NCBI GenBank assembly: GCA_023408075.1
Contig: JAEYKW010000046.1
Coordinates: forward strand, 1 to 64,000
Reading direction: 5' to 3'
Source of the DNA: Bacillota bacterium
GTDB taxonomy: Bacteria > Bacillota > Clostridia > Christensenellales > SZUA-584
DNA: 64,000 nucleotides
The notes beneath the pieces were generated by a model, which was not told the DNA's origin, did no database searches, and worked only from the letters and a program-made list of their open reading frames with translations. Shown here piece by piece: positions 33,501-41,560 of the stretch; position 1 is the first letter of the stretch; each line of letters starts with the position of its first letter. The position numbers and the translations under genes were made by a program.

Positions 33501-34427
33501 ATGAAAAGATATTTCGCTATCACAATTGTCATTATCTTCATCCTGTCCTTGCTGCCGGGTTATGCCAGCGCTGGCACTGCTGAGCCTTCTATAATAACAG
33601 CCCGTGCGACTGCGCCAGATCTTAAACCCGGCCAGATTTCTCAGATGTATGAGGAGTATACCGTCAAGCGCGGAGACAGCCTTTCTTCGATTGGCAGACA
33701 ATTTGGCGTATCATGGCGGGACATCGCGAAACTGAACGATATACATGGCCCGAAGTATACAATTCGACCCGGTCAAATATTAAAAATCCCACAGTCACTA
33801 ACATCATCCCCGTCTTATGTAAAACAGCTGCGCAAAAATGCAGTAAAAGTGAACACAGAAAAAGAATTTGCTAATGCGCTGAAAACAGCCTATGTCATTG
33901 AACTGAAAAAAGATATAACTTTAAGTGAAAATCTTGTTACATTAGACGATATCAATGCGCTGGTTATTGATGAAGGCGTTACGTTGACTGTCACATCTAT
34001 GAATTTTCATGCTACATGTGCAATCGTTAACCTTGGAGAAATCATAGTGAAGGACTCCGGCCGGATGATTTTTCACAGTGAACCGGATTACTCCTGTATC
34101 GGTAAAATCAGTACCAGAGGGAGATTCGCTCAAATTGCCTTCAATTCGGGAAAAATCGGTGCTGATGAAATGACTTATTTCCTGAGCGAAGATTCGCTGT
34201 ACGATTCGCTCAATATTGTCGCAAGTTCCTCCGATGGAAAACCTGTCGAGATATTGGTTGACCATGACATTGTCATCCCTGCCAGTAAAACCCTTTGGAT
34301 AAATTCTGGAAGCGTTTTGCATGTGTCAAAGGGAGTGAAGCTAACCAATAACGGTACCATAAGCTATTTTAACGAACCTATCATTGACGGGAAAATCGTT
34401 GGAATAGGAGAAGTCATTGATAACTAG
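33501..34427 (+). CDS. Secreted LysM protein sharing the sensor domain
   Basis: Exported protein of 308 residues. The signal peptide is about 1-25 (ILSLLPGYASAG). One LysM domain at about 52-95 (YTVKRGDSLSSIGRQFGVSW ... YTIRPGQILKIP) binds peptidoglycan. Residues 106-308 are homologous along their whole length to the C-terminal domain of the BlaR1-like protein just upstream (for example LVIDEGVTLTVT and IVNLGEII identical). AGGAGG precedes ATG 33501. It follows the sensor by 79 bp without an evident terminator, so it may be part of the regulon. Confidence 0.85.
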   Translation: MKRYFAITIVIIFILSLLPGYASAGTAEPSIITARATAPDLKPGQISQMYEEYTVKRGDSLSSIGRQFGVSWRDIAKLNDIHGPKYTIRPGQILKIPQSLTSSPSYVKQLRKNAVKVNTEKEFANALKTAYVIELKKDITLSENLVTLDDINALVIDEGVTLTVTSMNFHATCAIVNLGEIIVKDSGRMIFHSEPDYSCIGKISTRGRFAQIAFNSGKIGADEMTYFLSEDSLYDSLNIVASSSDGKPVEILVDHDIVIPASKTLWINSGSVLHVSKGVKLTNNGTISYFNEPIIDGKIVGIGEVIDN

Positions 34428-34599
34428 AAACCGTATTTAAGCTTAAGGCTCATCAACTGAATTCAATTATTAACGGATATGCTAAATTTAAAACAGCGGA
34501 ACGCTTCACTTTAGCGGTTATATTTCTGCTCAAGGTTCCCATACTAGTGCTCACATTTATTAACATTGGATGGGATCTTTTACGGTAGCAATTGGGTGT

Positions 34600-34627
34600 G
34601 GAACGACGTCGTAAAAAACGTCGTTCC
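34600..34627. terminator. Hairpin after LysM gene
   Basis: GGAACGACGT (34600-34609) pairs perfectly with ACGTCGTTCC (34618-34627); the T run is missing, so terminator function is uncertain. The rest of the 34428-34791 gap holds a remnant of a paralogue (next entry). Confidence 0.5.
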
Positions 34628-34656
34628 GAGCGGGTTCGGTCGGTTTATGCTTTTCA

Positions 34657-34707
34657 GTTTATATTGACTCCTATCTCAGTGACCCGTCGATTGCGTTGAA
34701 ACCTTAA
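34657..34707 (+). pseudogene. 3-prime remnant of a C25-like paralogue
   Basis: The frame YLSDPSIALKP followed by stop (TAA 34705-34707) matches YLGDPSIALKQ, the last residues of the gene at 34792-36246, with clear DNA similarity. Only the last codons are left, so a tandem copy was deleted here. Confidence 0.6.
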
Positions 34708-34791
34708 AGCACGAAGATAATTACGATAGCAATCGTTTAGCAGCTAATGAAACAATTTTTGAAATTCTGAAAAAAACAGCAGGAGGACGCC

Positions 34792-36246
34792 ATGAAAAGA
34801 TTATACACCTTAACAATCGTCATTCTCCTCATACTGACCCTGCTGCCGGGCTATGCCAACGCGGGTGCAGCCGCATTTCCCGAAGCATCCGCGCAAGCGG
34901 CTGCCTTAACACCTCCGGTGCCGATACTGTCACTCGCGCTCGACCAATACTCTGAGCTTTACCGGGAGTACACGGTTAAGCGCGGTGACAGTCTTATCTC
35001 GATAGGCAGACAGTTCAAGGTGCCGTGGAGAGATCTTGCAATACTGAACGGTATAGGGGGACCAAAGTACACGGTTACCAACGGACAAACCCTCAAAATC
35101 CCGCTGCTGCCGAAGCTGCCGGGGACAACCGGCAATTATCTTATTCTTTGCGAAAACGAAGCGCAAAAGCAATGCCTGGCCGAATTCGCAGCATACAAAA
35201 TATTAAACGGATATTCGGTGACGATAAAAAGCGTGGAAGCGGATGTCAAATTGAAAGCCGATGCCGACACCAGCGAAGAGATACGGCAATATCTTAAGAA
35301 GATGGACAAGGTGTTATCGCTGGAATTCGTGTTACTTGTCGGGAGCGCTTACGATGAAGAATCGGCTTGTATTCAGCACACCGGCGGAGCTATTCCGCTG
35401 AGATATATGTACGACAATCCGGCCAATCGTGACTACAGTTGGTACGATGGCAAGAACCATAAAGTATTCAAAACGCCGACAGATATCTATTATGCGTTGG
35501 ATCTAAACTGGGATTTTGACGAGGATGGTTTCGCAGGCGAAAGGAATGAGATGGCCGAAAGCGTTAAGCAAGCAGAGCCCAAGTTGTTGTTCCGGCTTGG
35601 CAGAATCCCATTTTCGGATAGCAAAGATATCAAGAAGGTACTGGATTCAACGATGCAATATGAAATCAGCCAAAAAGCACATTCTGATGCTCTGATCGGC
35701 AGCTATGGGATATGGGCTTACTATAGCGATGCGCTTGCGAATAATTTCTCCAATATGAAGATTAAGGCTGTCTCGCTTTACGGAAATGACGAAAATGGGC
35801 CGTGTCAGTACAAAAGCACCTACCCGTTAAGTATCGATAATTTCTTTAGTGAAATCAATAAGAAGTATGACTTTGTTTATATAATGGGCGATATAAAAAA
35901 ATATTGCGGCAACACGCCTTTAGGGAAACGCGTGCAGGCCGGAATTTACTTCCTCGACGGTACGGCGACAATGCAAGCGGAGCCCGAACCGAAATATTCT
36001 CGATTTAATGCACAGGATTTCCTTGCCGAAGGGTCGGCCTGTACCGTGATTGCCACCACCGAAGAAGTCGGTTTTAACCCGAAAAATCCGGTCCCGCGCA
36101 TAACCAGCAGGTTATTCTCCAATAAAATGCTCAGCATCTCAGGTGAATTCTATGCCGCGGTACTGTCGTCGATCATGGAGGACGATGTGAGGGAAGCCTA
36201 TGTTTACTGCTATCTCGGTGACCCGTCTATCGCCTTAAAACAATAA
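34792..36246 (+). CDS. Secreted LysM protein with gingipain-like (C25) fold
   Basis: Exported protein of 484 residues. Signal peptide about 1-25 (LLPGYANAG); LysM at about 63-107, very similar to the LysM of the previous gene; then a region resembling the caspase-like fold of peptidase family C25 (LSLEFVLLVGSAYD, TPTDIYYALDLNWDFDEDGF, LLFRLGRIPFSDSKDIKKVL). The catalytic blocks of C25 (GHG and a nucleophile Cys after a strand) are not conserved: the first position reads YIMGDIKKYCGN, the second GIYFLDGTATMQ. It may be an inactive relative or use other residues. GGAGG precedes ATG 34792. Confidence 0.75.
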   Translation: MKRLYTLTIVILLILTLLPGYANAGAAAFPEASAQAAALTPPVPILSLALDQYSELYREYTVKRGDSLISIGRQFKVPWRDLAILNGIGGPKYTVTNGQTLKIPLLPKLPGTTGNYLILCENEAQKQCLAEFAAYKILNGYSVTIKSVEADVKLKADADTSEEIRQYLKKMDKVLSLEFVLLVGSAYDEESACIQHTGGAIPLRYMYDNPANRDYSWYDGKNHKVFKTPTDIYYALDLNWDFDEDGFAGERNEMAESVKQAEPKLLFRLGRIPFSDSKDIKKVLDSTMQYEISQKAHSDALIGSYGIWAYYSDALANNFSNMKIKAVSLYGNDENGPCQYKSTYPLSIDNFFSEINKKYDFVYIMGDIKKYCGNTPLGKRVQAGIYFLDGTATMQAEPEPKYSRFNAQDFLAEGSACTVIATTEEVGFNPKNPVPRITSRLFSNKMLSISGEFYAAVLSSIMEDDVREAYVYCYLGDPSIALKQ

Positions 36247-36290
36247 TGGGGGTGCTGGGGCTCATTGAATGAGCCAGGAAAGGGGACATG

Positions 36291-36342
36291 GGAATAAAGG
36301 CCTTCTATAGCAGGATTAACGCCATATGAGGCCTTAATTCCA
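36291..36342. repeat. Long inverted repeat
   Basis: GGAATAAAGGCCT (36291-36303) pairs with AGGCCTTAATTCC (36330-36342). A smaller hairpin ggctcattgaatgagcc precedes it at 36259-36275. They could terminate transcription of the C25-like gene, but no T run follows. Confidence 0.5.
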
Positions 36343-36426
36343 TAAAAAGCGAAGAGAGAAAGTCAGCCGCAGAGCCAGTATTAGCGGAAAAGAGCTGCCT
36401 TCACCAAGCCGGATAGTCGGAGGGAT

Positions 36427-36455
36427 TTGAGCCACAGCTGTTTTTGTGATATATT
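36427..36455 (+). promoter_or_regulatory. Promoter of VanZ-like gene
   Basis: TTGAGC (36427-36432), 17 bp, TATATT (36450-36455), about 36 bp before ATG 36491. Confidence 0.5.
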
Positions 36456-36490
36456 CGGTATAAAATTTTTATTAAGATTTGGAGTCAAAA

Positions 36491-37000
36491 ATGGATAAGG
36501 CTAAACGAAACAACACGATAACTTTTTCATTATTCATCATTTATATATTGGTATTGATATGGATAGTCCTTTTTAAACTGCACTTTTCTTTTGCAGAAAT
36601 GGACAGGATAAGAACTATCAATCCGATTCCATTTCAGGGCTCCGGCATTGGTGCTAATGAAGTTTATAACATACTTTTTTTCATTCCTTATGGTATTTAT
36701 ATATGTATGTTAAAACGCCAATGGTCTTTTATAAAAAAGGTTATTATCATTCTATGTTTCAGTTTGTCTTTTGAAATCCTTCAATATATTTTTGCAGTCG
36801 GAAGAACGGACATAACGGACTTGCTATGCAATATGCTGGGCGGAATCATTGGTGTTGGTATTTACGGATTGTTATTCAGAATAATAAAATATAAAACCAA
36901 TAACGTCTTGAATATTGTACTTTTGTTATTAACAGTATGTATATTATTGTTTTTCGCTTTGTTAGTTACACACTCGCTGCCGTTTGTTTTTAATCTATAA
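36491..37000 (+). CDS. VanZ family membrane protein
   Basis: Membrane protein of 169 residues with four hydrophobic segments. The typical VanZ elements are the first helix (FIIYILVLIWIVLFKLHF), then NPIPF, NILFFIPYGIYI, and the block FEILQYIFAVGRTDITDLLCN. VanZ itself gives low-level teicoplanin resistance by an unknown mechanism; most relatives have no defined role. ATG 36491 is preferred because GGAG stands 6 bases upstream; TTG 36479 is also in frame. It lies between cell-wall-binding (LysM) and surface LRR genes, which fits a wall-related locus. Confidence 0.85.
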   Translation: MDKAKRNNTITFSLFIIYILVLIWIVLFKLHFSFAEMDRIRTINPIPFQGSGIGANEVYNILFFIPYGIYICMLKRQWSFIKKVIIILCFSLSFEILQYIFAVGRTDITDLLCNMLGGIIGVGIYGLLFRIIKYKTNNVLNIVLLLLTVCILLFFALLVTHSLPFVFNL

Positions 37001-37096
37001 ATCTATAGATTGATAACTGTGCTGTTTGGTCGCTCGGTTTGCGAGTTTTAACATTTGCAAAAAGGTATATTATACGACATTTTCCATGGAATTAAC

Positions 37097-37125
37097 TTGT
37101 ACTAACATAACGAATAAACTATAAT
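37097..37125 (+). promoter_or_regulatory. Promoter of large LRR protein gene
   Basis: TTGTAC (37097-37102), 17 bp, TATAAT (37120-37125), about 48 bp before the start codon. Confidence 0.65.
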
Positions 37126-37173
37126 ATCCATATATAACTAAGATAAAAATAGAAAAAAAGGAGTATTGGACCA

Positions 37174-39849
37174 ATGAAAAAGCTTAGTCTCTTTCTCGTG
37201 TTGTTGTTACTCATTTCTATGTTCCCATTACAGGCATTGGCTGCCGATGAAAACAACGACAGCTATAACGATCACGATGTGGCGCAGATAAGCGCATTTT
37301 TGAATCAAACGTCTTCCGGCTTAACCAACGCGGAAATACTCGGTTATGCCGACCCAAATGATCCGGCGATATGGAGCGATGTCTCTTGGGTTTCAGTGGA
37401 TGGTGAACAACGCGTTCAGAGCATCAACTGGGGCTTTAAGGATACCGCAGGAGTGCTGGACCTTTCGGGATGCACGGCCTTGACCGAACTGTATTGTCTC
37501 TCGATCGGGCTGACCTCTCTGGATGTGAGTGGATGCACCGCTTTAAGCACGCTATCATGCGAATTTAATTCGCTGACCAGCCTCGATGTCAGCACCTGCA
37601 GCTCGCTCAGTCAGCTTTCTTGTTATGTTAATGCTATTGAAACATTAAATGTGAGTGGCTGCAGCAATTTGACATGGCTGAATTGTTCTGAAAATAAACT
37701 CACACAGCTCGATGTGAACAGCTGTGCCAATCTTGGCGATCTTGATTGCAGTCATAACAATTTGTCGTCGTTGGATGTGAGCGGCTGCCCTCTGGGATAC
37801 TTATCATGTACTGAAAACCCGCTGAAACAGATTCACGCTGTTATAGAGGGAGAGGATGTCAAACTGAACGCATCAGCAGGATATCTTAAGTTATCTTATT
37901 TGGCTTACGACATCGAAGGTGAGATGTACGTCGATAGATATTCCGCGTCGGCTGTCCCTGACAGCATGCCGTGCTCCGGGTGGACGGGAATGCAGGACGG
38001 GGTGTTATTCTCGTCAGACGATTCCAATATCGATCTTGAAATCGGCTGTTCATACGACATTACCGCGAATTTTGCGAGCGGAACCGTATACAACGACCAT
38101 GACGTCACAAAGATGCAGGTATTCCTCAATAAAGAGCCTTTAGAGGGACCAAATTACATGCAGCTGGGTTATGACGTTGACGACCCGTCCACCTGGAACG
38201 ATGTGACTTGGGTGGCTTCGCCCGAAGGCCTGCGCATATCGGCGGTTGAATGGAACGAAAGACAAGCCGTCGGCGGTACGCTCGATCTTTCCGGCTGCGC
38301 CTATCTTGAGTCTGTCGATTTTTACGGTAACGAGCTTCATGGGCTTAATTTGAACGGCTGTGCCGCGCTTAAGAATGTTTCCTGCAACGATAATTATCTT
38401 GATACGCTGAGTCTAAGCGGATGCGACGAGTTAACAAGCTTAAAGCTCAACAACAACAACGGGCTTCTCATTGCGCTTGAGCTGCAGGGGTATACAAAGC
38501 TTGAGCACCTTGAGTGCGTACAAAGTCTTCTCGATACACTTGATGTTGGCGGCTGCACGGCACTCACATATCTTGATTGCAGCAACACTTATGAGTACAA
38601 TCGCAATTTTATCAACACTCTTGACCTGAGCGACAGCACGGGGCTGACAACGCTGAAATGTGCAGGCAATCCTCTGGCTCGTATAAGCGCGATTATGAAC
38701 GATACTGTGATAGATCTTACCGCCGGAGGGTGGGGATATGTCGCATTATCTGAGGGCGGAGAGACAGCTTATACGGTGCAAGTGCCCGATACTCAACCGT
38801 TTTCAAGCTGGATAGGCACACAGGACGGCTCCCCGTTCTTTTCAGCCGAATCGACAATAAATTTAACGCCCGGCTCCGAATATGTCCTGATGGCGAATTT
38901 CGGTTACGGCGTTTTTTACGACGGCAACGGAGCGACGGGCGGCACAGTACCCGATGGCGGCAGACACAACGCGGGGGATTCCATTGGGGTGCGCAGCAAC
39001 TCGGGCAGCCTTGAGCGAGCGGGTTTTGAATTTGCAGGCTGGAACACGGCGGCTGACGGCAGCGGCACATCATACAGCGAGGACTCATCGATGATGATGC
39101 CCGCAGAGAACATCACGCTGTACGCGGTTTGGGAGCCCATCGCCTATACCATCACCTATGACCTCGACGGAGGTGAGGCACAGAATCCCGCGACTTACAA
39201 TGCTCTGACCCCGGCATTCACGCTGAATAATCCTACGAAACTGGGATATGTGTTTGCGGGCTGGACGGGAACGGACCTTGCGAATGCGGCGATGAGCGTC
39301 AGCTTCCCGGCGGGGTCCATAGGCGACAGGGCTTACACAGCAAACTGGGCGCAGAACACAGTATACACCGTCACATTCGATGCGAAGAACGGGAGCGCGG
39401 TGGACAGCATTGAGGTGAATGCGGGAGGGACAATTGAAACCGCCCCTGTCACGAGCCGGTTCGGTTATAACTTTACCGGCTGGTATACGAAGAAGGGAGT
39501 GCTCATAACGTTCCCATATCATGTAACGGGCAGCGTGACGCTTTATGCGGGGTGGGAGAAGCAGCCAAAGACAGCATACCTTTCGGATGTTGAACTCTCG
39601 TCTGGCACTCTCGATTCAAACTTTTCGAATTCGAAATACCTCTATTTAATAAGGCTGCCCGAGAGTGAGACGAGCTTTACGCTGACCCCGGTTAAAGAGT
39701 ATGATGGCGCTTCGATGTCGATAAACGGGGAATCCACATCGAGTTACACGGTTAACCTTGAAAACCATAGGAATGCGCTGATATGCGTGATCGTGCAAAA
39801 CGGCAAAAGCATAAGGCTGTATACTTTCATCGTGCACAGAGGAAGATGA
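37174..39849 (+). CDS. Large secreted LRR / InlB-repeat protein
   Basis: Exported protein of 891 residues. Signal peptide about 1-23 (LQALAA). Two cap-plus-LRR units follow (caps at about 28-85 and 305-365, each YNDHD ... FLN ... LGY ... W.DV.W), with LRRs like LTSLDVSGCTALSTLSCEFN. Then come three Listeria-Bacteroides (InlB B/flg_new) repeats at about 586-790, such as YDGNGATGG ... GFEFAGWNTAADGSGT and ITYDLDGGEAQNP, and a cadherin-like beta-sandwich at the end (YLSDVELSSGTL ... YTFIVHR). No LPxTG or membrane anchor is visible, so attachment is unknown. Likely a surface or released adhesin-like protein; ligand unknown. Confidence 0.9.
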   Translation: MKKLSLFLVLLLLISMFPLQALAADENNDSYNDHDVAQISAFLNQTSSGLTNAEILGYADPNDPAIWSDVSWVSVDGEQRVQSINWGFKDTAGVLDLSGCTALTELYCLSIGLTSLDVSGCTALSTLSCEFNSLTSLDVSTCSSLSQLSCYVNAIETLNVSGCSNLTWLNCSENKLTQLDVNSCANLGDLDCSHNNLSSLDVSGCPLGYLSCTENPLKQIHAVIEGEDVKLNASAGYLKLSYLAYDIEGEMYVDRYSASAVPDSMPCSGWTGMQDGVLFSSDDSNIDLEIGCSYDITANFASGTVYNDHDVTKMQVFLNKEPLEGPNYMQLGYDVDDPSTWNDVTWVASPEGLRISAVEWNERQAVGGTLDLSGCAYLESVDFYGNELHGLNLNGCAALKNVSCNDNYLDTLSLSGCDELTSLKLNNNNGLLIALELQGYTKLEHLECVQSLLDTLDVGGCTALTYLDCSNTYEYNRNFINTLDLSDSTGLTTLKCAGNPLARISAIMNDTVIDLTAGGWGYVALSEGGETAYTVQVPDTQPFSSWIGTQDGSPFFSAESTINLTPGSEYVLMANFGYGVFYDGNGATGGTVPDGGRHNAGDSIGVRSNSGSLERAGFEFAGWNTAADGSGTSYSEDSSMMMPAENITLYAVWEPIAYTITYDLDGGEAQNPATYNALTPAFTLNNPTKLGYVFAGWTGTDLANAAMSVSFPAGSIGDRAYTANWAQNTVYTVTFDAKNGSAVDSIEVNAGGTIETAPVTSRFGYNFTGWYTKKGVLITFPYHVTGSVTLYAGWEKQPKTAYLSDVELSSGTLDSNFSNSKYLYLIRLPESETSFTLTPVKEYDGASMSINGESTSSYTVNLENHRNALICVIVQNGKSIRLYTFIVHRGR

Positions 39850-39965
39850 AAAGGATGATAGCCGATAGAGCCATAAATCGGAGATAACGTATATTGAAGC
39901 CTGTAAAATGGTTTTTAGAAAGCGGTTCGCAACGCTGTCAAGAAAAACGAACAGGAAAAAAGTTG

Positions 39966-39998
39966 ACTGGCTCTCGCACTCTACGGGAGTCAGTTTTT
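39966..39998 (+). terminator. Terminator of LRR/InlB gene
   Basis: actggctctcg (39966-39976) pairs with cgggagtcagt (39984-39994) allowing two non-Watson-Crick positions, followed by five T. Confidence 0.65.
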
Positions 39999-40193
39999 AT
40001 TCTCCGATTGTTTCTCGATATTATTTTTAAGGAATTGAATTCCCCGTCACTTTGTTCGTAAACAGTAATTTTCTCTGTCATTGCGGGAAGCCTTTTCTAT
40101 GTCAAAATGATTTTGGCGCAGTGACGTTCGGTAAAGATACAACCAAAGATCAACAAACCGGTTTAGTATAGAATAAGAGTATAAAAAGCCCTC
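39999..40193. other. Gap with possible recombinase tail
   Basis: On the minus strand about 40035-40081 encodes TEKITVYEQSDGEFNS, reminiscent of the EKxTVYE tail of the recombinase remnant at 28289-28366. Too short and decayed to be sure. No other gene is seen. Confidence 0.25.
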
Positions 40194-41153
40194 TTAATCG
40201 AGTATCTTTATATCAATGACCGCATCCTGATTAATGACTCTTCCGGCCTCGTCAATATATTTATCGCGGTTTTCCCATGTTATGCTGATCTTTTGATATC
40301 TTGACAGCGTTTCCGGGGCAACCTCGGTCTGTGTCATCCAGAACCAAAGGTCATCGCCTTCGATCGTACGGACGGCCATATGTTTATAATCGCCCCATTG
40401 CAGCCCTGCAAAATAAAAGTCCAGTTCTTTTGTATCATGGACGGTGCCATCGACAAGGTTGTCATCTTCCTCCGCTATATCTTCGGTCGGTTCTTCCTGA
40501 TTCTCCGGCACAGTATCCCCAAAGGACTCGGCAGTACCGGGGTACCCTTGATAGTCCTGTGCGACCTTCCATTTGCCGTCTTGGGGCACAAGCACAAACA
40601 CGCGGTAGTTAAGCCCCTCCCGGTAATCCCAAAATTCCTTATCGAGCGTATAATCCGTTTTAGCGACAAGCAGGCGGACGTCTCCGTATATTTCCGGCAC
40701 GTCAGACCGAAAGCCTGATGCGATCTCGTAAGGAATATTGTCGGTTTCATAATCAGAGAGCTTCGATTTTGCATCTTCGATTTCCCGTATATCAGCCAAT
40801 TTGGCGCTCTCAATAGAGAAATAGCCGTTTTTGTTTTTCTCATTGTCGGAGTATGCAAAGAAATCCTTAAAATATTGCTGCTCCTCGTTGGTCCAGAGGT
40901 TTAAGAAAGCGTCCCAGTCGTGAGCGTTCTGGGCGGCAATAAAGTCTGTGATGACGGCTTCGATTTCCGGATCAAGCGTGGAAGACGGTGAGGCAGCTGC
41001 GGCTTCCGTTTTGGCGGGGACAGGCGAAGCAGCCGGGGCAGCGGTAGCGCCGGGAGTTGGGGTGATGGATGATATATTGCCGGGATTACCGCATGCCGCA
41101 AGGACAAACAGCAGCATCAAAAGCACAATCAGCAAAACAAACACAGAACGCAT
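40194..41153 (-). CDS. Lipoprotein with NTF2/DUF4829-like domain
   Basis: Lipoprotein of about 319 residues. A signal peptide with lipobox LAACG is followed by an Ala/Pro/Thr-rich linker to about 60, and then a region beginning DPEIEAVITDFIAAQNAHDW that looks like an NTF2-type or DUF4829-type ligand domain (about 62-190). The C-terminal third (about 225-319) is acidic and then beta-rich without a known name. ATG 41153 follows AGGAGGTG; the frame upstream to 41177 is not needed. On its strand TTGCAT and TATGAT form a plausible promoter at about 41176-41203. Function unknown. Confidence 0.75.
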   Translation of the reverse strand: MRSVFVLLIVLLMLLFVLAACGNPGNISSITPTPGATAAPAASPVPAKTEAAAASPSSTLDPEIEAVITDFIAAQNAHDWDAFLNLWTNEEQQYFKDFFAYSDNEKNKNGYFSIESAKLADIREIEDAKSKLSDYETDNIPYEIASGFRSDVPEIYGDVRLLVAKTDYTLDKEFWDYREGLNYRVFVLVPQDGKWKVAQDYQGYPGTAESFGDTVPENQEEPTEDIAEEDDNLVDGTVHDTKELDFYFAGLQWGDYKHMAVRTIEGDDLWFWMTQTEVAPETLSRYQKISITWENRDKYIDEAGRVINQDAVIDIKILD

Positions 41154-41203
41154 AAGAGCACCTCCTGATCTCATCATACAATCTTAAGTAAAAAATGCAA
41201 TAT

Positions 41204-41560
41204 TATTGTATGTCGGGAACAAGGAAAAGGATACTCCTTTCCGATTTTCAGCCTTAAATCATGATAACACAGTATATGACTGAATAAGCACGCTGAAGGA
41301 TATCGTGCGGAGAATGGCTCACTGGCTGGGATTTATATCATGTCTTTGGCCTTTGGCGCTGGAGCCTTGAATACTGTTGAAGGAACAGCGCTCCTTGTCG
41401 CGGATAAATTTGCATTATAGTCGCATTTGCAATATACTTTTCAAATAACCAACTTTTAGCTCGCCAGATTCCCTTTACACAGTGAAGAACTCTATACTGC
41501 ATCAGGTTTAAAGCATAAAAATATCAAGCATTAAAACAAGAAGCTAAGAAAGGGTTTTGT
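41204..41560. other. Intergenic region before histidine kinase gene
   Basis: This is the divergent gap between the lipoprotein and kinase genes. No gene, repeat or convincing regulatory dyad was recognised. Confidence 0.4.
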
